The notes beneath the pieces are model-generated. The model saw only the letters and a program-made list of their open reading frames with translations, had not been told where the DNA came from and made no database searches. Position numbers and translations under genes: made by a program. Positions 1-9,162 of a stretch of DNA of 64,000 bases are shown one piece after another (position 1 is the stretch's first letter; every line of letters starts with the position of its first letter). This stretch comes from Tenacibaculum sp. SZ-18 (GTDB lineage: Bacteria > Bacteroidota > Bacteroidia > Flavobacteriales > Flavobacteriaceae). The DNA lies in NCBI RefSeq assembly GCF_002813915.1, contig NZ_CP019335.1, forward strand, positions 530,388 to 594,387, written 5' to 3'.

Positions 1-455
1 CTAAAAAGCGATTGAGCTAAAGGCGATGCTTTACTGGCTTCTTCAATATTCTTAATTTCAACATCAGTTTGAGTCAAAGCCTTATTAGTTCCAAACTTCA
101 TTACCGCGGGATTTGGAGTAACTTCAGCGTAAACCTCAATAGCCTTTTTTTTCGATTCTTGTTCCTCAATTACGTTGTTCCCCTTCTCTAAATAAGTTTG
201 GATTTGTTCTCTTACTTCTTCCTGAACATCATTCCACTCGACAATGTCAAATCTCTGTACAGCAATGAAATTAGCTGTAATAAAAACTTTTTTCACGAAT
301 GGTAAGTAAAATAATTGTTGTGCTAAAGGCGACGACTTAGCCTCGTCAATATTATTATATTCAAAGCTGCCTCCATTTATTAATATTGTATTACTAACGA
401 ACTTTATAATCGATTTATTATTAGTTTCTTGTATCTGTATTTTAATATTTTCCAT
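1..455 (-). CDS. NifU/Nfu-type iron-sulfur scaffold protein, 3' part cut by window edge
   Basis: The reading frame is open from an ATG at 455 to the window edge, so only the first ~151 residues are present. It contains two copies of the Nfu N-terminal domain. The first is residues ~1-95, with the SSPLAQQLF motif. The second starts near residue 110 with the typical TPNPAVMKF strand and ends in ASPLAQSLF. In Flavobacteriia such proteins usually carry two N-terminal repeats and then a C-terminal NifU domain with a CxxC motif that binds a transient Fe-S cluster. That C-terminal part lies outside the window. The expected role is Fe-S cluster assembly or transfer in the cytoplasm. The family is clear; the exact client proteins are unknown. 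Confidence 0.85.
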   Translation of the reverse strand, partial: MENIKIQIQETNNKSIIKFVSNTILINGGSFEYNNIDEAKSSPLAQQLFYLPFVKKVFITANFIAVQRFDIVEWNDVQEEVREQIQTYLEKGNNVIEEQESKKKAIEVYAEVTPNPAVMKFGTNKALTQTDVEIKNIEEASKASPLAQSLF

Positions 456-471
456 GAGTAAAATTGAGATG

Positions 472-502
472 CAAAATTACCATAAAAAACTGATTAAATA
501 AA
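472..502 (-). promoter_or_regulatory. Bacteroidota-type promoter for the Nfu-like gene
   Basis: Read on the minus strand, a perfect TAnnTTTG box (TAATTTTG, 472-479) lies 17 bases before the ATG at 455. The -33 position carries TTTA rather than TTTG, so only the -7 half is strong. Confidence 0.5.
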
Positions 503-540
503 AAAGCCTGTTAGGTATTGTAAGTTATCATAACACCTAA
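493..540 (-). terminator. Terminator after the outer-membrane protein gene
   Basis: On the minus strand a 9-bp stem (TTAGGTGTT pairing with AATACCTAA, one G-U) at 511-519/532-540 is followed after five bases by a T-rich run. It sits 33 bases past the stop at 573. Confidence 0.5.
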
Positions 541-572
541 GAGACTTCGTATTTAAAATTCCTAATTAATTC

Positions 573-1934
573 TTATAAACTAAACACTATAGTCGCGGCA
601 ATTCTTGAAGTTCTCTGATCGATATTTATGTCAGAGTTGTTGTACAGAGAGTTAAACTGGCTATTCTCAGCTTGTTGATACGATAAGTCAATTTTAGTAT
701 TACCAAAATTATAACCTAATCCAGCAGAGAACGATTTAATATTATCCTTGTCTGTATTACCACCAATCACAAGGTTAGGGTTTTTCTCATACGAGTATCC
801 TCCTCTTAAACTAACTCTGTCAAATCTCCATTCTGTACCAACGCTAAGTCTTTGTAAAGCTCTAAAATCTGTGCTAAAAAGTCTGTTGGCATCTTGTAAT
901 TCTGGATCCACTTCACGATAGTTAAAATTTTGAAAATCTTTGTAAGTATAATCTAAACTTATAAGTCCTTGTTTTCCGAAAACTAATGCTCCACTCGCAG
1001 TGAAACGACTAGGAGTTGTAAATCTTAAAGAATACGGGCCGTCGAAGTAACGATCTTGAACTCCAGAAAGGTCTAAATTTGGTATCTCATACATTGTTAA
1101 GATTCCACTTCTATCTTCAATTGATTCTTGGTACCAAGTTGGTGATTCGTAAGATGCGCCTAACCTTATAAACTTATTCAACTTATAAATAAACCCAAGG
1201 TTGAATGAAAAACCATTTCCTTCAATGAACCTTTCTGTAAAATCATCTACAATAAGAATATTACCATTTATGTCATCGTTCCTTTCTGTTAGAAAAGATC
1301 TTTCTGTAAATTCTAAACTATGGAATTTTAAAGATGCTCCAAGATATAATTTATTGTCATTTACTGCGGAGATTCCTAAATTGAATGAGCTGTTAGAACC
1401 TCTTGTCTCGTTTGAAAAATTTTGTTCTAAGGATCTGTCAAAAATATTTACAGGAGGTGTAGTGTCATCTAAATGACGGTCATAAAAGAGAAAATTACTA
1501 TTTCCATTACCAGAGTAAATATTGTCAAAATCTGCTTTTAATTGATAATTAAAAGTAAAAGCAAAGCGATTCCAGCCAGAATTATTTTGATCGATGTCAA
1601 ACACAAAAATACCTCCTGCTTGTGAAATGTTGAAGTACTCATCTTGAACACTATATGTATTTCCGTAATAATTTACTATAGACTCGATGGATTTGTTAGC
1701 GAGTGTCAAAGAGAATTTGCTGTCTCTTGCTACTGCGCCCCCCGCTGGATTTATATCAGTTGCAGATAAATCACTACCCAAAGCTCCAAAGGCTCCTGAC
1801 AATGCATTAAATCTTGCTGTACCAATATTATTATCTCTTGAGAATAATACTCCCAAATCATTATAATTCAATGCTTGAGAAAAGGATGCAGATATCGTGG
1901 TAGCAAAGGCTACTATTGTTAAAAGTCGTTTCAT
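573..1934 (-). CDS. Outer-membrane beta-barrel transporter, OmpP1/FadL family
   Basis: The product is 453 residues with a signal peptide (residues 1-21, cleavage after SFSQA). After it comes the FadL-like start: ALNYNDLGVLFS, then a small-residue stretch (ARFNALSGAFGALGSDLSA) and an N-P-A-G motif at about residues 62-65, where FadL proteins have their hatch region. The rest alternates amphipathic strands typical of a barrel and ends in a hydrophobic strand (VFSL). FadL-family porins import hydrophobic compounds across the outer membrane; flavobacterial members are sometimes labelled hemin receptors without proof. The gene starts 41 bases after the stop of the upstream lipoprotein gene, so the two are probably co-transcribed. 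The substrate is unknown. Confidence 0.85.
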   Translation of the reverse strand: MKRLLTIVAFATTISASFSQALNYNDLGVLFSRDNNIGTARFNALSGAFGALGSDLSATDINPAGGAVARDSKFSLTLANKSIESIVNYYGNTYSVQDEYFNISQAGGIFVFDIDQNNSGWNRFAFTFNYQLKADFDNIYSGNGNSNFLFYDRHLDDTTPPVNIFDRSLEQNFSNETRGSNSSFNLGISAVNDNKLYLGASLKFHSLEFTERSFLTERNDDINGNILIVDDFTERFIEGNGFSFNLGFIYKLNKFIRLGASYESPTWYQESIEDRSGILTMYEIPNLDLSGVQDRYFDGPYSLRFTTPSRFTASGALVFGKQGLISLDYTYKDFQNFNYREVDPELQDANRLFSTDFRALQRLSVGTEWRFDRVSLRGGYSYEKNPNLVIGGNTDKDNIKSFSAGLGYNFGNTKIDLSYQQAENSQFNSLYNNSDINIDQRTSRIAATIVFSL

Positions 1935-1975
1935 GTTTGTCTTGAATTTCGAAGTTTTTAAATAAGAAATTGTGT

Positions 1976-3010
1976 TTATCTTCTTCTTGAAGATCCTCTT
2001 CCTCTAGAAGAACTTCTACTTGATGAAAAGCTTCTTGAGCTTCTACTACTTCCAGAAGAGAAGCTCCTTGAAGAACTTCTACTACTTCGGCTATTAGAAT
2101 AACTACTGCTCCTACTAGAACCTCTATTGTTTGAGTAATTTTTTCTTGTTCTAATATTTGAGTTATTGATTCTTCTTGATTTAACACCACCAGTTCTAAT
2201 TCCTCTAATAGTTCGAGTTCCATTTGAATTTCTTATAGAAGTATTTCTCCTTGTATTATAGGTTCTAGTAGTTCTATTGCTTCTGTAAGCGTTATTTCTT
2301 CTTGAAATAGCTCTTCTATTTATATTTCTGTTATAGGCTAAACCGTTTCGACTGTTTATATAACGTCTGTTATATCTATTATTGTAGTAACCCCAATGAT
2401 TACGCGAAAAACCATTACGGAATCCTAATCCATAAGGAGGGCAATAAAGTCCATTGTTCCATCCCCATCTAGGTCCATAATATGGTGCCCACCAAGGATT
2501 GTAACCCCAGTTATTCCATCCCCAGCCCCATCTATTCCAACCTATAGGACCATCCCAAAAAGGGTCACCCCAATATGTGTTAAAGTTCCAACCAATTCGG
2601 TTATTAGGAAAGGTATTTACGTTAATTACGATATCTGTATCAGTATCATAGCCCCACGGTGCATTTTCACTATTGTAATTGATCTGTACATCTGATTCTT
2701 TATTAATTCCCTCATCTTCAATTTCATAATCTTCAGATTGATAATTTTCTATATCAGTAAGAATATCTGTTCCGTTTAAAACTTCCAAACGTTCTAACTC
2801 TTTTGAAAAATAATTTTCGTTGTAATTTTTATAGTCCTTGTTTGTGTCTTGAACTATAATTCGAGTTTTTGGTGTTTCTGATTCATCTGCATATATACCA
2901 TCATCACTACCTACTAAGGTCTGTGTTGTAGAACACGAAACTAAAGTAGTAACCACGAGTAATGATAAGAAATATAGTGAATGTTTGGTATTGGTGTTAT
3001 GTGGTGTCAT
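1976..3010 (-). CDS. Low-complexity surface lipoprotein with R/S-rich tail
   Basis: The 344-residue product has a lipoprotein signal (hydrophobic run, then LVSCSTT with the lipid Cys at residue ~26). Residues ~27-115 are acidic. Residues ~125-190 are extremely rich in Trp, Gly, Asn and Tyr (repeats of GWNxWG type). The last ~130 residues become basic and end in tandem serine-arginine runs (SSRSSSRSFSS, SSRSSRSFSSSRSSS). No catalytic domain is visible. Proteins of this layout sit beside proS in several Flavobacteriia and carry arbitrary names in databases. A structural or polyanion-binding role at the cell surface is inference. The gene is divergent from proS and heads a pair with the OmpP1/FadL gene downstream. 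Confidence 0.75.
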   Translation of the reverse strand: MTPHNTNTKHSLYFLSLLVVTTLVSCSTTQTLVGSDDGIYADESETPKTRIIVQDTNKDYKNYNENYFSKELERLEVLNGTDILTDIENYQSEDYEIEDEGINKESDVQINYNSENAPWGYDTDTDIVINVNTFPNNRIGWNFNTYWGDPFWDGPIGWNRWGWGWNNWGYNPWWAPYYGPRWGWNNGLYCPPYGLGFRNGFSRNHWGYYNNRYNRRYINSRNGLAYNRNINRRAISRRNNAYRSNRTTRTYNTRRNTSIRNSNGTRTIRGIRTGGVKSRRINNSNIRTRKNYSNNRGSSRSSSYSNSRSSRSSSRSFSSGSSRSSRSFSSSRSSSRGRGSSRRR

Positions 3011-3063
3011 ATCTTATCTGAATTTAAGTGTTAATGATAAAGTAAATAGATGCAAAAAAACTC

Positions 3064-3095
3064 TTGTAAAAATACGCAACTTTATTGTAGTTTTG
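3064..3095 (+). promoter_or_regulatory. Promoter of proS
   Basis: TAGTTTTG at 3088-3095 matches TAnnTTTG exactly, with a TTG at 3064-3066, 21 bases upstream. The predicted start site gives a leader of about 45 bases before the ATG at 3148. Confidence 0.6.
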
Positions 3096-3147
3096 CACAC
3101 ATAATTTACGCATAAAAAAGAGCAATTTTTATGCCAAACTTTAAAAT

Positions 3148-4626
3148 ATGGGTAAACATTTAACGAAAAGATCTGAAGATTATTCTAAATGGTATAATGA
3201 ATTAGTAGTAAAAGCAGACCTTGCAGAGACATCCGCTGTTAGAGGTTGTATGGTTATCAAGCCTTATGGTTTCGCTATTTGGGAAAAAATGCAAGCTGAA
3301 TTGGATAAAATGTTCAAAGAAACAGGACATCAAAATGCATATTTCCCTCTTTTCGTTCCTAAAAGTTTATTTGAAGCTGAGGAAAAAAATGCAGAAGGAT
3401 TTGCGAAAGAATGTGCTGTTGTAACACATTATAGATTGCAGAATGATCCCGAAAGAGAAGGGAAGTTACGTGTGGATCCGAATGCGAAGTTGGAGGAGGA
3501 ATTAGTTGTAAGACCAACATCTGAAGCAATTATTTGGAATACATATCGTGGATGGATTCAGTCTCACCGTGATTTACCGCTACTTATTAATCAGTGGGCT
3601 AATGTTGTTAGATGGGAGATGAGAACTCGTTTGTTTTTAAGAACAGCTGAGTTTTTGTGGCAAGAAGGACATACTGCTCATGCTACAAAAGAGGAAGCTT
3701 TACAAGAAGCAAAACAAATGCAAGAGGTATATGCCACTTTTGCTGAGGATTTTATGGCAATGCCTGTTGTGCGCGGTGCCAAATCTGAAAGTGAGCGATT
3801 TGCTGGTGCAGATGATACATATACAATTGAAGCCTTAATGCAAGATGGAAAAGCACTACAAGCGGGAACATCACATTTCTTGGGTCAGAATTTTGCTAAA
3901 GCCTTTGATGTAAAATATACCTCTAAGAAAGGGAGACAAGAGCATGTTTGGGCAACTTCTTGGGGAGTTTCGACTAGATTAATTGGTGGGTTGATCATGA
4001 CTCACTCAGATGATGCAGGATTAGTATTGCCTCCAAAGTTAGCTCCTATACAGGTTGTTATTATACCAATTTACAAAGGAGAAGATCAAGTTAACGAGAT
4101 TTACGATAAGTTAGAAGAAACAATATCGGAATTGAAATTAAAAGGTATTTCGGTAAAGTTTGATGATAGAGACACAATGAGACCAGGAGCGAAATTTGCT
4201 GAGTACGAGTTGAAGGGGGTTCCTGTTAGAGTTGCAGTAGGAAATAGAGATCTTAAAAATGGAACTGTTGAAGTTGCAAGAAGAGATACTTTTGAGAAGA
4301 AAACTGTTTCACAAGATGGTGTAGTTGATTATATTGAAAATTTACTTTCAGAGATACAAGAGAATTTATATGGTAAGGCTTTATCTTACAGAGATGAACA
4401 TATAACTGAAGTGAGCACGTTTGAAGACTTCAAAAAAGTTATTGAAACTAAAGGTGGTTTTGTTTCTGCGCATTGGGATGGGACAGAAGCGACTGAAGAT
4501 AAAATTAAGGAACTGACAAAAGCAACAATAAGGTGTATTCCTAATGATGCTATTGACGAGGAAGGAACTTGCATTCTTACAGGTGAGAAGTCTTTTAAAA
4601 GAGTGCTTTTTGCAAAAGCTTATTAA
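3148..4626 (+). CDS. proS: Prolyl-tRNA synthetase, short archaeal/eukaryotic-like type
   Basis: The enzyme attaches proline to tRNA-Pro in the cytoplasm. At 492 residues it is the short ProRS type: the catalytic core is followed by an anticodon-binding domain (from about residue 290, [11 protein letters not shown]) and a C-terminal region, with no ~180-residue editing insertion as in the long bacterial type. Class II motif 2 is visible around residues 145-175 ([25 protein letters not shown] gives the RxE...F pattern), and motif 3 (GVSTRLIGG) lies near residue 275. The C-terminal end is KRVLFAKAY, with the conserved terminal tyrosine typical of this subtype. The gene stands alone behind its own promoter. 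Confidence 0.97.
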   Translation: MGKHLTKRSEDYSKWYNELVVKADLAETSAVRGCMVIKPYGFAIWEKMQAELDKMFKETGHQNAYFPLFVPKSLFEAEEKNAEGFAKECAVVTHYRLQNDPEREGKLRVDPNAKLEEELVVRPTSEAIIWNTYRGWIQSHRDLPLLINQWANVVRWEMRTRLFLRTAEFLWQEGHTAHATKEEALQEAKQMQEVYATFAEDFMAMPVVRGAKSESERFAGADDTYTIEALMQDGKALQAGTSHFLGQNFAKAFDVKYTSKKGRQEHVWATSWGVSTRLIGGLIMTHSDDAGLVLPPKLAPIQVVIIPIYKGEDQVNEIYDKLEETISELKLKGISVKFDDRDTMRPGAKFAEYELKGVPVRVAVGNRDLKNGTVEVARRDTFEKKTVSQDGVVDYIENLLSEIQENLYGKALSYRDEHITEVSTFEDFKKVIETKGGFVSAHWDGTEATEDKIKELTKATIRCIPNDAIDEEGTCILTGEKSFKRVLFAKAY

Positions 4627-4641
4627 AAAAACAAAAAAAAG

Positions 4642-4673
4642 TTTGTCGGTTTTTAAAAAGGGTTATATATTTG
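4642..4673 (+). promoter_or_regulatory. Promoter of first tRNA-Glu
   Basis: TTTG (4642-4645), 20 bases, then TATATTTG (4666-4673). This is a textbook Bacteroidota housekeeping promoter, 25 bases before the tRNA. Confidence 0.85.
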
Positions 4674-4698
4674 CACCCGCAAACTTAGAGATTGTTTT

Positions 4699-4770
4699 GC
4701 TCCGTTCGTCTAGGGGTTAGGACGCCAGGTTTTCATCCTGGTAACACGGGTTCGAATCCCGTACGGAGTA
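4699..4770 (+). tRNA. tRNA-Glu (anticodon TTC)
   Basis: A 72-base cloverleaf. The acceptor stem is GCTCCGT with ACGGAGT (first pair G-U), and the discriminator is A. The anticodon stem CCAGG/CCTGG encloses the loop TTTTCAT with anticodon TTC. The T-arm carries GGTTCGAATCC. The 3' CCA is not encoded. The sequence is identical to the copy at 4885. Confidence 0.97.
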
Positions 4771-4771
4771 C

Positions 4772-4804
4772 AAAGCTTCGAATTTATTTCGAAGCTTTTT
4801 TTAT
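4772..4804 (+). terminator. Terminator between the two tRNA-Glu genes
   Basis: An 11-bp stem (AAAGCTTCGAA, 4772-4782, pairing with 4788-4798) with a 5-base loop is followed by a T run. It separates the two tRNAs, so each has its own promoter. Confidence 0.85.
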
Positions 4805-4826
4805 CGCTTTTTTTAGAAGATAAAAT

Positions 4827-4858
4827 ATTGCAAATACAAAAAAAGAATTTTATATTTG
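4827..4858 (+). promoter_or_regulatory. Promoter of second tRNA-Glu and probably rpsT
   Basis: ATTG (4827-4830), 20 bases, then TATATTTG (4851-4858). The core and the following bases up to CACCCGCAA are identical to the first tRNA promoter. Confidence 0.8.
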
Positions 4859-4884
4859 CACCCGCAATCCTCAAAGGATGTATT

Positions 4885-4956
4885 GCTCCGTTCGTCTAGG
4901 GGTTAGGACGCCAGGTTTTCATCCTGGTAACACGGGTTCGAATCCCGTACGGAGTA
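4885..4956 (+). tRNA. tRNA-Glu (anticodon TTC), second identical copy
   Basis: Base-for-base the same as the copy at 4699-4770, with anticodon TTC in a CCAGG/CCTGG stem and no encoded CCA. No terminator separates it from rpsT, 34 bases downstream, so tRNA and S20 message are probably made as one transcript and then cleaved. Confidence 0.97.
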
Positions 4957-4990
4957 CAAAGTTTTTATAAACATTTAAGAATTTAGTAAA

Positions 4991-5242
4991 ATGGCAAATC
5001 ACAAGTCAGCAATCAAAAGAATTAGAAGTAACGAAGCGAAGCGCTTAAGAAATAAATATCAGCATAAAACTACTCGTAATGCTGTAAGAAATTTACGAGC
5101 GATTTCAGATAAGAACGAAGCTGTTGGAATGTTACCAAAAGTTGTTGCTATGTTAGATAAATTAGCGAAGAATAACATAATTCACAAAAATAAGGCGGCA
5201 AACTTAAAGTCTAAGTTAGCTAAGCATGTTGCAGCTTTATAG
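4991..5242 (+). CDS. rpsT: Small-subunit ribosomal protein S20
   Basis: An 83-residue, Lys/Arg-rich protein starting [21 protein letters not shown], as S20 proteins do, with three predicted helices and the C-terminal helix [14 protein letters not shown]20 binds 16S rRNA early in 30S assembly. It lies just behind a tRNA-Glu gene with no intervening terminator and is followed by a strong terminator, so the transcription unit is tRNA-Glu-rpsT. Confidence 0.97.
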   Translation: MANHKSAIKRIRSNEAKRLRNKYQHKTTRNAVRNLRAISDKNEAVGMLPKVVAMLDKLAKNNIIHKNKAANLKSKLAKHVAAL

Positions 5243-5276
5243 AAAGAACATAGAGTTTAAAGTTAGTTAATATTGG

Positions 5277-5307
5277 CACTTCGATTATTCGAAGTGTTTT
5301 TGTTTTT
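5277..5307 (+). terminator. Terminator of rpsT
   Basis: CACTTCGA (5277-5284), loop TTAT, TCGAAGTG (5289-5296), then a T-rich tail. It is the only clear element in the 272 bases between rpsT and the end of rodA. Confidence 0.85.
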
Positions 5308-5514
5308 TGTGACAATATTAAATTCTGGTTTTAGGGGCTGTTTACTGTAGCTAGTATCAGTTTTTAATTTCTTTTGAATATTTCAGAATTTAAAGTATTT
5401 GTGTCTTTGCGGTTTTATTTCGTATCGTGAAGTTCTTTAATTTAATTGAACTACTTTCTTGTCTATTTGATTTGTATATACCATTCAGACAAAAATGATT
5501 TATAGTTGCTTTAG

Positions 5515-6792
5515 TTAGTAATCATATTTCTTGTGGGCATCTAGCCTTATAAAAATGAAGACTAATAAAGTAAAACCCCATAACGAAGATCCTCCGTAGC
5601 TAAAAAAGGGTAATGGGATTCCGATTGTGGGTAAAAGACCTATAACCATCCCGATATTTACAATCACATGAAAGAATATTATAGAGGCAACACCATAGCC
5701 ATAAATTCTTGAGAACTTATTAGTTTGCTGTTCTGCTAAGTATATAATTCGATAAAGTAATATCATAAACAAAATAATAACTAGTGCGCTTCCGAAGAAT
5801 CCCCATTCTTCACCAACCGTACTAAAGATGTAATCGGTATCTTGTTCAGGAACAAAATTTCCTTGTGTTCTGTCGCCTTGAAGAAAACCTTTACCCCAAA
5901 AATTACCTGATTTAATGGTTAATTCGGCTTGATATGTATTGTATCCAATTCCTCGATTATCGTTGATTTTTCCTAAAAGAATATCGAACCTATCTTTTTG
6001 ATGTTGTTCTAAAATGTTTGTATAAGTGTATCCTACACCAGCAATAAAAATTGTTGTAATTACATATCCAATAAGAATTACTGGCCAATTGAAACGAATA
6101 AATTGCTTGTTTTTATACCCTACATAAAAAAGTATGATAGTCAAAAAGAAAATGGTGCCTATAAGTATAAATTTGGTTCCGAAATATATTGTAAGTAGAA
6201 ATAAAACAATCGTAATGATACCTAAAATAAAATATCTTAATGTTAAACCTTCTCTATTTAATACAAAAAAGAAGGCAAAATATATCAAAACAGATCCCAT
6301 GTCAGGTTGAAGAGCAATTAATAACGCTGGTAGGAAAATGATTATAAACGCTTTTATTTGATTTTTAACTAGTTTTAAATTATATTTTCTGTCACTCATT
6401 AATTTGGCTATAGCGAGTGCTGTGAATGCCTTTGAAAACTCCGAAGGTTGTAATCCAATTCCACCAAAATTATACCAAGAGGTAGCTCCATTTATTTTCT
6501 TGCCAAATAGAAGGACACCAGCAAGTAATAGAATAGATAAGAGGTATAGCAAACTTGAGAATCGTTCATAAAATTTTGAGTTAAGAAAGAGTACAATAAT
6601 ACTTAAAGGGAATGCTAGGCAAATAAAAATCATTTGTTTACCATATCTAGTAGAGAAATCAAACAACTCTCTACTTGTATCTGTAGATGATGCCGCATAA
6701 ATATTCATCCAACCAAATACAACAAGTGCAATGTAAATGAATATGGTAATCCAATCGATGTTAGCAAAAATATTATTCTTTAATTGTCTCAA
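5515..6792 (-). CDS. rodA: Rod-shape glycosyltransferase RodA (SEDS family)
   Basis: This 425-residue integral membrane protein has about ten membrane segments and the SEDS signature PFFSYGGSS near the C-terminus. It polymerises lipid II glycan strands during cell elongation together with PBP2, which is encoded directly upstream. The frame opens at a TTG at 6792 that overlaps the end of the PBP2 gene by 20 bases. A TAG lies seven codons upstream, and the next Met is inside the first membrane segment, so TTG with translational coupling is the best start. It is the last gene of the mre operon. Confidence 0.93.
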   Translation of the reverse strand: MRQLKNNIFANIDWITIFIYIALVVFGWMNIYAASSTDTSRELFDFSTRYGKQMIFICLAFPLSIIVLFLNSKFYERFSSLLYLLSILLLAGVLLFGKKINGATSWYNFGGIGLQPSEFSKAFTALAIAKLMSDRKYNLKLVKNQIKAFIIIFLPALLIALQPDMGSVLIYFAFFFVLNREGLTLRYFILGIITIVLFLLTIYFGTKFILIGTIFFLTIILFYVGYKNKQFIRFNWPVILIGYVITTIFIAGVGYTYTNILEQHQKDRFDILLGKINDNRGIGYNTYQAELTIKSGNFWGKGFLQGDRTQGNFVPEQDTDYIFSTVGEEWGFFGSALVIILFMILLYRIIYLAEQQTNKFSRIYGYGVASIIFFHVIVNIGMVIGLLPTIGIPLPFFSYGGSSLWGFTLLVFIFIRLDAHKKYDY

Positions 6793-8653
6793 GAGAGTCC
6801 CTTTTTTCTAATTGTTTATTATATGTATCCTTTAAGCTTAAATTCATCATTCTCTCTTCAATATTTTTTCTTTGTACGTCACCGTTAAGGTATTTTTCTA
6901 TCATCAAACTTGTTATAGGAGCTGCTATGGTTGAACCGAAACCTCCATTTTCTACGAAAACAGCCATTGCGATTTTAGGATTTTCTTTAGGTGCAAATGC
7001 AATTAAGATAGAATGGTCGGTTAGTTGAACTTTCTCCCCATTTATAATAGCGAAATTTTCTACTGTGCCTGTTTTTCCGCAAATATCAATTCCTTTTACC
7101 TGGCTATATTTTCCAGTCCCTGTTTTAAAGACCTCATGCATTGCTTCAATTACAGTAGGGAAATGATTGGAATTAATAGTAGTAGTTTTTTTTATGATGA
7201 ATTTCGAATTGTCAATTGGCGAATTGCTAATGCGTTTTACAATATGCGGTGTATAATAAAATCCTCTATTGGCAATCGCAGCTGTTGCATTTGCAAGTTG
7301 AATTGGCGTAGTCAGAATTTCTCCTTGTCCGATGGCGTTAGAAATATTAGTTGTAGCTCTCCATCCAAATGAATATCTGTCATCATAATATTTTGAATTA
7401 GGAACCAATCCCTTATTTCCAACTGGTAAATCGTACCCTAAAAAGTTACCTAAACCAAAACTTTTAACATGATTGCTCCAGTTGTCAAATCCGGTTTTGG
7501 TGTTTTCTGATTTGTTAATGATTTTTCGATAAGTTTCGGCAAAATAACTATTACACGATTTAGCAATAGCTTCTTTTAAACGAATAGGTCTTCCATAAAC
7601 TCCACAGTGACATCGCATAAATTCATGTTTTCTTTTCCCGTAGCGATAACCTCCATTGCAATAAATTGCAGTTCGTGGGTCAATAACATTTTCTTGCAAA
7701 CCAATGAGACCGTTCAATATTTTAAAGGGAGAACCGGGAGAATATACTGCTTGTAATCCCCTGTCAATGGTTGGATTATTTATTGTGTCTGAAAATAATT
7801 TTTGAGAGAATGTACGTCGTTTTCTTCCTACCATCATATTTGGGTCATAAGAAGGAGCTGTTACAAGTGCTAATAATTCCCCTGTTGCAGGTTCTAGAGC
7901 TACAATTCCTCCCCGTTTACCATTCATTAAAAGCTCTCCGTATCGTTGTAAATCGCTATCTAAAGTAAGTGTTAAATCTTTTCCAGCAACTGCTAGAGTA
8001 TCATATTCGCCGCTTTTGTACGATCCTGTTATCCTGTTCAGGTTATCACGATTAAAATATTTTTTCCCTTTAACTCCTCTTAGTTCGTTTTCATAATAAT
8101 TTTCAATTCCAGATTTACCAATTAACTCTCCGTTTTCGTAATATTCACTTTTCTTCGCCTGTTGTTCGTTAACTTCTCCTAAAAAACCTAAAATATTGGC
8201 TCCAGATTTTATAGGGTAGTTTCTTATGATACGCCTTTGAATATAAAAACCTTTGAACTTGTGAAGTTTTTCTTGTAAGTATGCAAAATCCTCTTTCGCA
8301 ACTTGTTTTAAAAATACTGAAGGTAACCAACGAGCATATTTTTCAGCCTTATTAAATCTTCGTAGGAAATCTTGTTTTGTAATTTTTAAAAGAGAGCAAA
8401 ATTGAAGGGTATCAATATTTTTAACCTCTTTCGGAATTACCATAACATCATAGGAAAGTTGATTTGCAACTAACAGTTTTCCGTTACGGTCGTAGATATA
8501 ACCTCGTTGTGGATAATCGTATTCGATTTTTACAGTTGCACTATTAATTGGGTTTACCGATTTTCCTTCAATTACCTGTAATTGAAACAATCTACCGATG
8601 TAAATTATCCCTATTAAAAAAATTAATATTACTAAAAGTGAGCTTCTTTGCAC
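6773..8653 (-). CDS. mrdA: Penicillin-binding protein 2 (elongation transpeptidase)
   Basis: The 626-residue product has an N-terminal membrane anchor (residues ~6-24), a dimerisation/pedestal domain and a transpeptidase domain. The three active-site motifs are present: SPFK with the catalytic Ser near residue 307, SCN, and KTG (CGKTGTVEN). It cross-links peptidoglycan during side-wall growth as partner of RodA. The start is a GTG at 8653, five bases after the mreD stop; its 3' end overlaps rodA. It is part of the purH-mre operon. Confidence 0.95.
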   Translation of the reverse strand: MQRSSLLVILIFLIGIIYIGRLFQLQVIEGKSVNPINSATVKIEYDYPQRGYIYDRNGKLLVANQLSYDVMVIPKEVKNIDTLQFCSLLKITKQDFLRRFNKAEKYARWLPSVFLKQVAKEDFAYLQEKLHKFKGFYIQRRIIRNYPIKSGANILGFLGEVNEQQAKKSEYYENGELIGKSGIENYYENELRGVKGKKYFNRDNLNRITGSYKSGEYDTLAVAGKDLTLTLDSDLQRYGELLMNGKRGGIVALEPATGELLALVTAPSYDPNMMVGRKRRTFSQKLFSDTINNPTIDRGLQAVYSPGSPFKILNGLIGLQENVIDPRTAIYCNGGYRYGKRKHEFMRCHCGVYGRPIRLKEAIAKSCNSYFAETYRKIINKSENTKTGFDNWSNHVKSFGLGNFLGYDLPVGNKGLVPNSKYYDDRYSFGWRATTNISNAIGQGEILTTPIQLANATAAIANRGFYYTPHIVKRISNSPIDNSKFIIKKTTTINSNHFPTVIEAMHEVFKTGTGKYSQVKGIDICGKTGTVENFAIINGEKVQLTDHSILIAFAPKENPKIAMAVFVENGGFGSTIAAPITSLMIEKYLNGDVQRKNIEERMMNLSLKDTYNKQLEKRDSLETIKE

Positions 8654-8658
8654 GTTTA

Positions 8659-9162
8659 TTATTTTCTGTTTACTATAAAACTACCTAAGAAATATACAAT
8701 TAACGTAAATATACCTGACAGAACTGTGTTAGATATTACATAAAAAAAGTTATGGAAACTAAAGTTAAGTAAACTAAATAATAAAAAATGATGTATGAAA
8801 GTTAAAATGACAATAAAATTAAAGACTTTTCCAAAGGACTCCTGTTTTAGACTGAAAAAATCATAATCCAATTCCGTTTTTTGAAATATGGTTTTGAAAA
8901 AATAAGGTCTTAAGAATGCGATAGTAGTTGTGGCAAATGCATGAGCCCCTCCAGAGTCGGAAAATAGATCAACGAAAAGTCCAAGTAAAAAGCCTAAACT
9001 AATTATAGGAAATCTATTCTTTTTAAAAGGATAAATAAATATAAAAGCGATGTATACATATGGATTTATCCTATCAAATAATAGTATGTTGTTTAACACA
9101 GATGCTTGAAGAAATATTAACCCGACAAATAAAAACAATAAATAAAATCCTCTTCTACTCAT
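8659..9162 (-). CDS. mreD: Rod-shape-determining membrane protein MreD
   Basis: A 167-residue protein with about five membrane segments, short N-terminal RRG and the FLLGLFVDLFSDS stretch common in MreD. MreD is a small integral membrane part of the elongasome, linking MreC with the synthases. Its start overlaps the last 8 bases of mreC, a coupling arrangement. The sequence is poorly conserved in this family, so identification leans on position between mreC and PBP2. Confidence 0.9.
   Translation of the reverse strand: MSRRGFYLLFLFVGLIFLQASVLNNILLFDRINPYVYIAFIFIYPFKKNRFPIISLGFLLGLFVDLFSDSGGAHAFATTTIAFLRPYFFKTIFQKTELDYDFFSLKQESFGKVFNFIVILTFIHHFLLFSLLNFSFHNFFYVISNTVLSGIFTLIVYFLGSFIVNRK

Noticed and set aside
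1861..2223. Minus-strand 120-codon Glu/Leu/Val-rich frame.
   Set aside because: It is an out-of-frame reading of the AGA/AGT/TCT-type repeats of the S/R-rich lipoprotein; biased composition follows from the repeats.
4699..4956. Integration site of a mobile element at tandem tRNA-Glu.
   Set aside because: No integrase, direct-repeat pair or foreign composition surrounds the tRNAs; the repeat is the tRNA unit itself.
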